DNA of 64,000 nt, from assembly GCA_963930775.1 (NCBI GenBank), contig OZ005696.1, positions 372,001 through 436,000 of the forward strand, given 5' to 3'. Below are positions 26,680-39,100 of this stretch, piece by piece. Positions within the stretch are counted from its first letter, which is position 1; every line of letters starts with the position of its first letter. The notes under the pieces were generated by a model. That model was not told the origin of the DNA and searched no databases. It saw only the letters and a program-made list of their open reading frames with translations. Made by a program: the position numbers and the translations under genes. Source of the DNA: Cliona cf. orientalis. Taxonomy: Eukaryota; Porifera; Demospongiae; Clionaida; Clionaidae.

Positions 26680-27170
26680 CACACACATACACATTCAGTG
26701 ACACACACAGAGAGAGAGGATGAGGTGCTTTAGAAACAGGTGTGTAGGGTTGTGGAATAACCACTCAAAATACACTCTATTCCTCCCTAAGAGTTTTTGG
26801 TCTGCACACCCTAAACAACTGACATACCCCTCTCCCTCCACTTACTGTGTTAAGGATGCTGTATTATTGTGTATACATGTTCGGACACACCTCTACACCT
26901 CTTTAAATCAGCCACTCTCTGCCACTGCCACTGAAGTTTGGTCCATAGGTGACCGATACAGACAGCTTCCACAGTCTCTAGTTTTCACGGCTGATAATCC
27001 TCGTCTTTCATATCTGTATGGACAAAAAGAAATCTTTATGGCTCATGCTGGCCTGACTAGCCTACATGGCAAAACACAATCATTCAACCACACGATGTAC
27101 TCCTAACATTAACTCACTCTTTGTTGGTTTGCTTTACCTTGTTTATGTCGTGAGTATAGAGGCTCATCAC
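26680..27170. repeat. Spacer of the duplicated tail-exon block, copy 1
   Basis: This roughly 450-bp stretch is nearly identical to those at 48,430-48,890, 50,955-51,415 and 60,956-61,415. It contains a conserved open frame on the plus strand starting MRCFRNRCVGLWNNHSK, but the conservation extends equally over non-coding flanks, so I read it as duplication and not selection. Confidence 0.6.
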
Positions 27171-30100
27171 TCAGTTCCTTCTCCAGTCTCTGTTCTCTGT
27201 CTCGATGTCTTTGGTAGGGGGCTGAGTTTGGTACGAGCTTTGCTCTTCCTTCCCTTGTGCTGGTGTGGGTGGGCCAGGGGGCGTGGTCTTCAGCTTCTTC
27301 ACTGGAGGTTCAGAGTCCCTTCCACTCAAGGCCTGAGGTTTAATTAAGGTAGTAGAGTTTTATAGGTTGGATTTTTTTGTTAGAATAATTTTGCAAAATA
27401 CTCTTGGGACAAAAAATTTCTCTTTTGCAAACAAAATACTAGGGAAGGGAAGGAGTGTACATCGAAAAATAAAAGAACGTACAGTGGGAAATATTCAAGG
27501 GAGAAGCAGAATGCTAAATCAATCGTATAGGGTGGGTGGGGCATGCTCAAATTTTGAGGAGAAACTTTGTGGATGGCTCTGAAATCATAAAATTCGTGAA
27601 TGTTTTCTCCCTCAAAAGATTCCCGCTATAGTAAATTAAGTATAAATTAGCCTCAATATCTAGCACACTTGCAGAGGATCAGGATGGGTGCTATATATAC
27701 ATGTACTGCATTCGGAGCATGCTATACACAGTATATCCACAAGAAAACTTCAAAAACTTTCATAATATAATATTATATGAATATTTTATATAATAAATTA
27801 TTATTATGGATATTTCATATAATATGGATATTCTTAATCAACAATTGTTTAAATGTGGACAGGTATTTTTATACGTGATAAACATCTTGTATGTCATGCA
27901 ACAATGCATCATCCACTGGGGGAGAAATCAGTAAAGCAAAGTAGCTAGTTACAGTACATAGATTCAGATCAGCTCACCTCTTCATGCACTTCTTCCTCAA
28001 GACTCTTCTCCCTCTCTCGACGACGTCTTGTCTGTTCCTCTTCATCTCTCTCTCGATGTCTAGCCAATTCGTCCTTCAGCCTTCCCATCACCTCTTTATC
28101 ATGTATAACTGGATTGTTGGAAAAGCTACTGATACCAAATGTGTATCTACCACACCACAGACGAGGCAACAGTGGTAGGTGGTCTATTAGAGCAGACACA
28201 CCTCTGCCACCTATTTGATTATTCCGAAGGTTCCATTGTTTTAGCTTACTGCAAAGACCAGGAGATGAAGATTTGAGTTTACCAAGAAGCCATATGAGGT
28301 CATCAGAAGTGATACCACAGTCACGGGTATGGAGACTCAGCAAATTTGGACACAAGTGCATGAAGCCAGCTAGAATGTGAATACCATCGCCTGTAAAGCT
28401 ATTATGATCCAGATTAAGTTCGACTATGGTGCTAGTTTGAGGCATTAGACAAAGCTGTTGTCCCACAGCCTCACAAGATATAGAGTCAGTACTGGGAAGA
28501 CCACCTCCAGCTGTTGTTAGATTACACCTGGACAAGTAAATACTGAGTGACTTACGGCGACTACCACTGAGCATTCTACCAAAAGCTATCGTTCCTTCAA
28601 GTCCTAGAGGGTTACCTCTGAGATGAAGCGCCTTCAGAGAGTTTGACACCATCAAAAGCTCCCCTAAATAAACAGCATCACCCAAGCATGAAACACCAGA
28701 GGCATGGATATCACTGTCTGCCAATCTGAGGTCTATTAGAGCAGACACGCCTCTGCCATTTATTTGGTTATCCCAAAGGTTCCATCGTTCTAGCTTACTG
28801 CAAAGACCAGGAGATGAAGATTTGAGTTTACCAAGAAGCCATATGAGGTCATCAGAAGTGATACCACAGTCACCAGTATAGAGATGTTCCAAACGTGGAC
28901 ACAAGTGCATGAAGCCAGCTAGAATGTGAATACCATCACCTGTAAAGCTGTTGTGATCCAAAAAAAGCGTCTTTATGGTGCTAGTTCGAGGCATTTGACA
29001 AAGCTGTCGTCCCACAGTCTCACAAGATATAGAGTCAGCACTGGGAAGACCACCTCCAGCTGTTGTTAGATCACACCTGGACAAGTGAACACAGTATGGT
29101 TTACCATGACTACTACTGAGCATTTTACCAACAACTATGGTTCCTTCAAGTCCTAGTGGGTTGCCACTGAGATCAAGCGCACCCCAAAACTTCTCTCTAG
29201 CATCAGCCAAGCATGAAATACCAGAGGCATGGATATCATTATCTGCTAATCTTAGGATTTTGACTTTGAGACTCTTAACCAAAATAGTCAAACCTTTGTC
29301 ACCAAGATAGATCTTATTCAAATTTAACTCATAACGTATGTGTAGTTTTGCTAGAGCAGATGCTCCAGGTACACCAAGATTGTTGTTAGAAAGATCAAGA
29401 CGCTTCAGGTTAGGACAATGATCTGAAAGAGTAGCTAACCACTTAGCATTAGTGTCAGCATCACTGGCGAGAGACCCATCCAGGTTGAGGTCCTCTAATT
29501 TAGCTAATACGTCACCACATACTGCACTCTCCAATGCCTGCAGACTAGAGACTGTTAGTCTATTACCACTCAGATCCAACCAAGAAATCCATAGCTTTCC
29601 TTTCTTACTAGCTAGTATGTGCATTAATTCTTTAATTTGGTTCTCACTAGCATTACAAAAGTTAATCTTCAAACCACGACCACACTCCTGCAAGTTAGCA
29701 CTTACATAGAGTACTACACTACAGTCATGAGCAGTGCGAGGAAAACCCAAGTCAAATGTACCACCAACTGTAACTGTATTAATGAAGCGGGGCATGATGA
29801 AATACTGGGTAGCTGCTTTATTAATTAAGTCATTGTGGGCTTCAAAGGCACAGTGGCAAATGGATAGATTATCTGCTACACATTTCAACATTGATGAAAT
29901 TGTATCTCCATTGAACTTAAGACTAGAATTAATGCCAAAAAAAAACCTCCACACCATTTTAAAACTATGTAAAGATTTTGACTTGTGTGTCTGAAAGACC
30001 TCAAGTTGTTTGTCTGTTGGCTGTCTTGTCAGGTACAGGGCAGCAAGATACTCCTGGAAGGTCAGATGGAGAAAGTGGAAAGATATGCCAACACCAATTA

Positions 30101-33100
30101 AGTCAAAGGACTGTAGTAAGCCAAAGCTCTTATCCAAAGCTAAGCCTTCGGGGAATAATGCCTCCAGCTCTTCTTGAGAAAAGACAAGCTGATCTTTTTC
30201 CAACGCCAAAAATGCAAACCTACACAGATGCAACAATGACTGTTGTAAGTCTGCAGGGAGTGAATCAAACTTAGGCAGCTTTAAAACAAATTTGTAAGTG
30301 TCAAGTTTACGCATATTTCGAAGAACTAAGTTAAGAATGATCTTAGTGTAGAGCTCTGTCATGGTGGTGGGAAGGGCTTCCTCAAGAGTGCGCCACAAGT
30401 GACAAACAATGGCACAGTTGAGGGGAACACTGCACACACTCTCAACTAGTGGGTTGCCCTCTAACTGCTCTCTGAGACGATCTGCCTTTCCCTGGTCACT
30501 GGTAAACTCAGACTGGATGTACTCTACAATGTGGTCTTTGCTGAAGCCACGCACCTCAACAAATCGATCAATATCAGGAAGCTCACGAAGTGGAGCAGAA
30601 GCAGAAGGTCGAGAGGTCACTACAACTGACATGAGACAATGACCAAAAAGAAATTGGTACAGAAATGATCCTTCTTGTCGTTGAGATTCACCAAGCTCAT
30701 CCCATCCATCGGCAATGATGAGCACACTCTCTCCCTCCTCATCTTCTAAATACCTAGCTACTGAGTCACAGAGCCTTGGACTAGGGTGCAGTAGCTTGAG
30801 CAACTCAGGAAGGGAGCCTGCTGAGGCTACTGCCTTCATCCGAAGTGGTAAGAGGAGAACCAACTCAAACTGCTGAAATAGCTTCCCATTTGCCCAGTCC
30901 TCAGAGACTGCTATACAGAGAGTGGTCTTGCCTATGCCAGCATCACCTTCTACAAGGACCTTTCTAACTTGCCTCTTCCCATTCTCCACCTTAAAGAGGT
31001 CACCATAAGCTAGGGGAGTGCGTTTGATACCCTCATCTTCTCTGCCTCTCTGTGCGTTAGCAGAGTAGTCCTCTCCTTTCTCTCTCTCTACTAATTCTAA
31101 CCTCACCAGTTTGTCCGAGTGGCAAGGGGGCCACTGTTTCTCACGATTGATACGCCTTTCTCGATACTTTCCTTTCATACTGGAGATAAACCTGGAGCAT
31201 TCATCTGATATCTTACTGGGAATACCTGTGAGTAAAATATAATCAAAAGTGATATAGATAACACCAATAAACTGCTAGCCTGGCAATGAATGAGTTTGGT
31301 ATGTAACAAGCATTCTATAGTAGATAGCACACACGTACCCTGCAAACGTCTCTTCATCATAAATTTTACGTGTTTTGATGGCAGCTACTAGTCATCAGGA
31401 GAGGCCCCTTCAGTAAACTCATGATCAAACTAAATTTAGTATGCTTAGAGTCCTAGTGACGTTAAAGTGTTAAAGGAGTGGGTGGGGGGTGGGACTATGG
31501 TGTCAAGGAGGTAGCTACTAACTTGAGAGGAGGAGGGGTTGGGTGGGTGGGGGATGGAATCACACAATTACAAATGTAGCATAAGTGGTGCAACACTACT
31601 TGCTAAATCAACTCCATGCAGGATCAAACAATATTATTTGTCTTACCTCTTGTATCACTGCTGTCCTTGAGGAGGGAGCACACAGCATCAGCATAGTCTA
31701 GTCTACCAGCTTTGAAGAACACTTCAATCAGAGCCCTGTAAGTGGCTCCACTGCCAAGCCGAGACTTCCATATCCCAAGGGCCTCTCTCCTGTCATGATC
31801 ATACACAATCATAACATTAGTTGGGCCAATCATATAATCATAGAGTCGGTAGACTCTATAAGTAGGGATGGCACAGATACTCCATATAATATGTAATACA
31901 TTACAAATATCCAAATATCTCAAAACAGGTAATTTGTGAGATTTCTAAGTGTCAAAATCAGAATCTACAGCAAATTATCTATCTAACAAGACCAAGATCA
32001 TTCATCAATTCCATTGTATATGCCAGAACCAGATGTTCAAAAAATAGCCATTTCTCAATCTTTCTTTCTTTCTTTCTGGCTAACTCAAGACTACCATGAC
32101 CGCTCACCTTAGTTAGAGCATAAATCCACTCCATTTTGGAGCGTGCACGTCTGTATGGGGGGTGGATAGTGTCAAAAGTACAGTCACTGTTTTGGAGGAG
32201 GGTGACTTCACTGAGGAGGGGGGTGGTTTCAACTGGAGGGGGTGCTTTTCAGTTGGAGGATAGTGTCAAAAGTACAGTCACTGTTTTGGAGGAGGGTGAC
32301 TTCACTGAGGAGGGGGGTGGTTTCAACTGGAGGGGGTGCTTTTCAGTTGGAGGATACCACTATTTGTGGAGGAGGGGTGCGTTTTGATCTCGAGGAGGGG
32401 GTCTAGCTCATCTGGAGTAGGGGTCATACTTCGCTGGAGGAGGGGTGCATTTTGATCGCGAGGAGGGGTCTAGTTCATCTGGAGTAGGGGGTCATAGTTC
32501 GCTGGAGGAGGGGTGCGTTTTGATCTCGAGGAGGGGGTCTAGCTCATCTGGAGTAGGGGGTCATACTTCGCTGGAGGAGGGGTGAATTTTGATCTCGAGG
32601 AGGGGATCATACTTTCGCTGGACAAGGGGTACATTTTGATCTCGAGGGGTCTGCTACCTCCACTGGAGGAGGGGCATATTTGAAGCAATGGAACGGAGCT
32701 AGCAGTTGCCGATAGATGATTATGTGGGTGTGGCACATTTCGCGCATGCGCATAAAATCTTCGCGTCACGTGGCATGGCCTGTACGCTTTGAATTTGGAC
32801 GTGGCTATAGGCTGGGAAGCTAGTGGCGTGATTCTGGACTACTGTAGATGTATTACCGGGTACTGGTGTCTCTTGTACAAAGGTGCTACATTTATTCAAG
32901 GAAGCGCAGATATTTGATAATTTGTTCGTAGCACATACAATTATTGAACCTTTGTACGACAGGAGACACCACCAACACATTTATAGTAGTCCAAAATAAC
33001 TCATTTCCAAGCGACTTGCTTCCCAGCACACAGCGCGAAGACTAAAATAATGTTAACGGATTTGCGCATGCGTAAAAAATGTGCCACACCCACAATATTC

Positions 33101-36100
33101 CGTTCAGTAGTCGGCCCCTCGATATCAAATGCATCCTCGTCCAACCAGAGTATCACCCCCTACTTCAGATGAACTAGAGCCCTCCTTGAGATCAAAACAC
33201 ACCCCTCCTTGATCCTCCAGCAAAAGTGTGTGACCCCCTACTCCAGGTGATGTAGACCCCCTCCTCGAGATCAAAACGCACCCCTCCCCAGCGAAGTATG
33301 ACCCCCTACTCCGGATGCGCTATACCCCCTCCTCGAGATCAAAATGCACTCCTACACAAAAACTGGTATCCTCCAATACAAAAGTACCCCCTCCAGTTGA
33401 AACCACCCCCCTCCTCAGTGAAGTCACCCTCCTCCAAAACAGTGACTGTACTTTTGACACTATCCACCCCCCATACGTCTGTGGCACACTCGTTTAGTAT
33501 TATCAGGGCAGCGATTTAATTGTGGGCGTGTACAGCGCATCTTGCGAGTGGGTGTGTCTGATTAGCCATTTTGTCATATAATGCGCATGTTCATACAGTG
33601 TTGCCATGGTGAAGTCATGTGACCGATGTCAGTGGCACGCATGCGCCGGCGCATCCACAATTGAACCAGGACCTGCTCAAGTGCTCAGCTGATCAGCTCA
33701 GTGAACTGTCGATTATGGTGGCTACTACCAACAGTAAACTTACTGGCCTATAAAATATGCTCCCAAAACGGAAGGTTTTCGTCGCTACTTGGTTCTAAAC
33801 AGCCTTCTAATCTTTCAAGTTTGCTGATCTAGCCAGCTTCAGGATTGAGATAACGAGGGGCATGGCTTCAATCGCAGGTCACTGGTTACCTGAGTTGTCT
33901 CGAGAATCCCACTGATGCGTGTTCAATACTATGTGTGTAGTGCAAAAGAAGACGTCCTAGCTAGCTATCAAAAGACTGCCTGGGATTTGCACTTATAGGA
34001 GTATTCAAGTTTGAACTCATGGTGTATTTGGGGTACCATAGCTGCCCGACTCAAAGGCTAGGATCGCACAAATATGCTGAATCAGTGATGTACCTGCTTC
34101 CCTATAATATTGTAATAATACATTATTGTTGGATATAGCTAGGTCCAGAAACTGGTTCCATGCATTTCTTAACGATGAATAGGCAAACCATAATATCTGG
34201 TCACAATGGTGAGTCTCATGCCCAGCCTCTGTCCCCACGAGATTAGTCAGCTAGGTGGCATTGATGAAAATTCATGACTATCATGCATGAAATACCCTGG
34301 GGGCACTAAAAAAAGAACAGTAACAAGTATAAAAAACAATTGAATAAAATTGAAGGATGAAGTAGGGATGGCAGTGCCAAAAAATGCATAAACAAGATTT
34401 ATAGGGATAATGTATCGCATTCACTATACATCCCTACACTTGCTTTTTGAGTAGCCGTGCACACACGTGTTATATATGGGGCACATGCATGCAGGAATGG
34501 AAAATCAATGGATCAATATCAAAATACCGTATAGCGACACTTCATATACTGAATCAGGAATGTATGATGTTAATTATTGAGAAAAGCAAGCATATGGATG
34601 TATAGTGGATGTGATACGTTATCCCTACAAACCTTGTTTGTGTATTTTTTGGCACTGCCATCCCTACTTCATCCTTCAATTTTATTCAATTGTTTTTTAT
34701 ACTTGTATATATAGTTGTCCGTCCGTCTATCTGTCTGTAACGGAAGGTCAGCGGAAGTAATTTGATCTCACGACATAAGAGGTTATATCTCTGGCCCTCG
34801 AGCATTAGATGCTAGCTACAACCAGGCGATCTCTGTGAGCGTCAGCCTTGGGACTAGCTACAGGCACGAACACTAGCTTCTCAGATGGACTGTACAAAAC
34901 CAAGCAACAAATGTGGACTTACATTCGGCCTGCATGCAGTTAGGTAAGCAGCTCAATTTGTGAGAAGATGTTGTCTGAGTGGTCATTACGGAGGTAATAG
35001 ATTCTGACTTTGACTTCTCGTCTATTCAAGTCTTGCAAGGGGAGCTACGAGCAAGCTATCAACTTTTTGGATAGTTGATTGATTTAGCCATGTGCTCAAA
35101 CAGGATGCCATGATCATGAATGCGCATGCTCAATAGAATGTTCCAGAACACAGGTAAAGGGCACTCTCAGCCACTTTGCTGATCTGCAGTTGCAATGAAA
35201 GCACTAAAGTGCAAACGCTCGGCGCAAATTCAGCATATTAAACAGTAGCTACTTATTATGGTTAACAAATGCTGAGATTGTGCAATGTGAGTCACAAGTC
35301 TAGTAGTTTTGTGCAAATGATGTTCTGGGGTGTTCTTACAGTGATTACTATTTAAATAGTGCTGATGTGTGTGAGCTGTTATTCATCAAAGCATTAATAC
35401 TGGCCAGGTTGCTAGACTGCAGACAGCTAGTTACTATCATCAAGATACAACCATATGCATGCAAGCTTGGCCTCATGCACTACAAGGCTATGACAGGATA
35501 GTGCAACTTACTCAATTCTAAGATGAGACCATAACTATGATCTAGCCTCAAACCCAGGCTCACTTCAGGAAAAGCTATGACCAGGATGAATGGTGGGCTT
35601 TTATTAGACATGCACTGCCACGTGGCAACTACAGTTTATATTGCATTCCTGAGATGCTCTATATATATATTATAGCCTATGCACTGTATCCTGTGGCCAT
35701 ATATGGTTATAGGTATTACCACAAGTAGTACACAGTAAAATATCCACACACTGTTACGGACCCGTAAGAAAACTTACAGGCCGCGCGCGTTACAGCATGG
35801 TAAGGTACGGACACGTATGCAAAGTCTCGTTTAGTTGCTATGTATGCACCCGTGGGCATACATATCTGTGTGCACCTGTATATACATGTCCGTATGCACA
35901 TATAATTGCGCTATTGATTGCTTGTAATTTTCGCGCTCTACATAGCAATACTGTACAGCAATATTGAATCAGTTGTGAAGACGTGTATAGAGTGCAACAC
36001 AAAACTAGAAGGTATATATTGATACAGTGACTCTATAAAGTCTAAATTGAATACAAGACAAGAAATATCAATAACAGCTAGTGCTAGCAGCAATAAAAAT

Positions 36101-39100
36101 GACCTGTATATACACTATACTTCAATCTGTCCAGTTGGTTCAAGCCTTCATGTTGGCAACTTGAATGACTGTGATTATGGATCCGATGAACTGTCACCTA
36201 CAGAGAAAAAAGCAAAAATCACCTGTAAATATTACTACTTATTGAAGGGCCTCTACTGTCAATACAACACCCCACCCCTTTAGTTACTGTAGATGCCCCA
36301 GGACGCCCAATAGTCGGAACAGTATAAGCAATATAGAAAAGAGAAAGTAATGGTGAAAGTGATCTTATTAATAATTGCTAAACTAGAGCAAATCTAAGTT
36401 ATTAGTCATGGCTTGATGACGTCATCCAGTTGAAATCTGAATATCAAAAGTACACACAGAGGGTTTAATGTACGTGCGGGTGGGGACGAGAAACAGAAGA
36501 TTAACTTTGCATGGCCTTAACATTATGACACAAAGTGTTATAAGTCAATACCATGCTGGGCTGCATTTGTGTGTGTGGTGGTTGGGGGGGGGGGGGGTAA
36601 TCTAGCGGAGCCAGACCCTTACGCAGGGGGAGAGGGTCTGGTGACTTGCTATACTCAGAGTTTGTAACGTTACCGACCGAGGATACAATCAGTTCTTGAC
36701 AAGATCAGAATTCATTAACACACACGAGGTAGATAGGGTATTGCACAACAACGACACAAATCATGTGATAATCATAATAATATAATCGCTACAGAGTTTT
36801 GCTGCTAAAATGCAATGTACGGCACATGCTTGCCTGTCATTCTTTTAATGGGCGTGCAATGATAACGCATATTATTGCAGATAGGTAATGCAGAAAAACT
36901 GAAGTCATCAAATTATCCCCCTCCCCCCATGTACATGTAAGGATCTAGTCTCGTGCCCTGCCCCCTTCATGCACACACGAGAAAGGGTCTGGTCAAAAGG
37001 GTTGCACTAATGCGTCCGGCTGGAATGCAATAATTGGCAATTCTGGTATGCGTAAAATAGAAACTAACCGCCACTTCCGCGATCCATACCATACCGTATA
37101 GACCGATTGCACGCGCATGCTTACGGACCACGCATAATTACATTCCACTAATGTCATGTGACCATGGATAATATCTTCATACTTCTTTTGTGTGGATAAG
37201 AAATTTTCGCTGGATAAAACTTTCGCCAACCCCTGCTACCTTTGCATGAATATTAATTTAATTTTCGCCAAGAGTATAATACATTATAGTTTTCGCCAAC
37301 ACAGTAAAAATGATAGGGTTGTGTAGGGATCACCAAACATCGCAAAAATGATCAGCTAACGCACAGAAAGATTAGGAATTAGACTATCCCAGTGGACAAG
37401 GCTAATGAGAACTACTATCATTCTATATCTAAGGTACTCGATAATATAGTCCCAACTAGTCCCGTGCCCAGCCCCCTTTCACGCATGCGGAGAAGGGGTC
37501 TGGCCAAATGTGTATTGGGCCCGTGTCACCGAGGAATGTATGACGTCACGTATTTATGGTGTCCATGAATAAAAAAATGCAAATAAATTAACATTCCTTT
37601 GGATAGAAGACTCTATGGGTGAAAATGTACAGAGGTTGCCTTTATTGCTCGTTTACTAAGAAGGCAAGTATCCGTTTTCTCAAGGTTTCATACATGTATG
37701 TTAGACTAACCCCAGTGTGCTTCAACGTATCACTTAGTTGGCTGGCGCCCATACACAATGATTGAGCAATAGCACCATTTAGCGCACACTAGTACAAGTT
37801 ACATAGACGCTTGTCCTCCACCCATGGCTACTGTTACAGTTTCACATGGTTAGGGAATGGTATCGGAAATATTCCCGTTGGAGTGCCGGTTCTAGTGCCC
37901 GCCAAAAAACTTAGAAATTTTTCGAGAGTAGGGAAAAAAAAAAGTTCACACCCCAAGCGGGATTCGAACCCATGATCACTGCTCTACCAGCCCAGGCCCT
38001 AGTCCACTCAGCCACCCGGCTCGCCGCTGCTGGCTCCAATTTTTTGCCAAATTTACAGTAGCGGCCAATAAAAAGTTAACGTTCAGTTCCGTTGTACGAT
38101 TGTTTTGAGGTGAGAACGTTTCCGTTTTCACACCGTTCCGCGGTACGGGGAAGTACGCACGCGCGCGCATCCATCTTTTTTACGTTTGTGCAAACGCTTA
38201 ATTGGTAGGCATGACCGTACTTCAATAATTGACCGTTCTCGATGCCGCGTGGAAGAAACGAGCTTTCGGGAAGCTGTGAGCGACGGAGAAGCACAGGCAA
38301 CCCTCGTACGGACTCGATAATGTAGCAGACATCGAAAGAAACCTGTATCTTTGTGTCTTATCGATCGTCAGGTACGTTTCGAGCGATCGCCTCGAGCTAA
38401 AGAAGCTATCGGCTTGGCTTCCAGCAAGCGGCTGAGTAGAGCTGCCTAGCGATCGTAGAAGCCAGCGCAGCAAGCGACTAAGGCTGTCTTAATACGCACT
38501 GTGCTCGCTCTGAACGTTTCTCACCTACCAAATGAATGCTTGTCACCTTTTTGTCCGTACTGTTCAGCTACCGTTTCGTTCTCGTTTTCACACCGTTCAA
38601 CTACCATAGAGTAGGAAACGGAATGTTAACTTTTTATTGGCTGCTACTGTATACACCTTAAACCCATAATACTAACCCTCGTCAACAACTGATCACCGAA
38701 ACCCAAACCCTTCGTCAACAACCGATTACCTAAACCCAACCCCGCGCTACTAGTCTCACTTGCCGTGTATCGCTCAGTAATAGCTTGTTCTTATTAGTTA
38801 CCTATAGATCCCAGCCCCCGAAGGGGGCTGGGATCTATAGATCACGTGAGTTATGCCGGCTCTTTAAGCCTTATATTTGGGTGCCGGTCCCGGCACTCTA
38901 GCCACAGCATAATATATTCAATGGGTCTAGAACACAAATACATACAGGCTTGAGTACAGCCATGCTTTATAAACTATTGTAGCAACAAAAACGTACTGTT
39001 TATGATCCCAGAAATCCCAAGTGACACGTCTGGTACTCCAGCATCACTACAAATATTTATAATAGGTCTATATTATATCAAATTTACTATTACTTATCCT

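Noticed and set aside
36047-36283. Plus-strand frame of 78 codons in the NLR-1 intron
   Set aside because: No domain, no promoter or splice context, and no second copy to compare; length is within chance for AT-rich DNA.
37951-38025. Functional tRNA gene
   Set aside because: A and B boxes are present but the acceptor stem does not pair, so I call it a SINE remnant.
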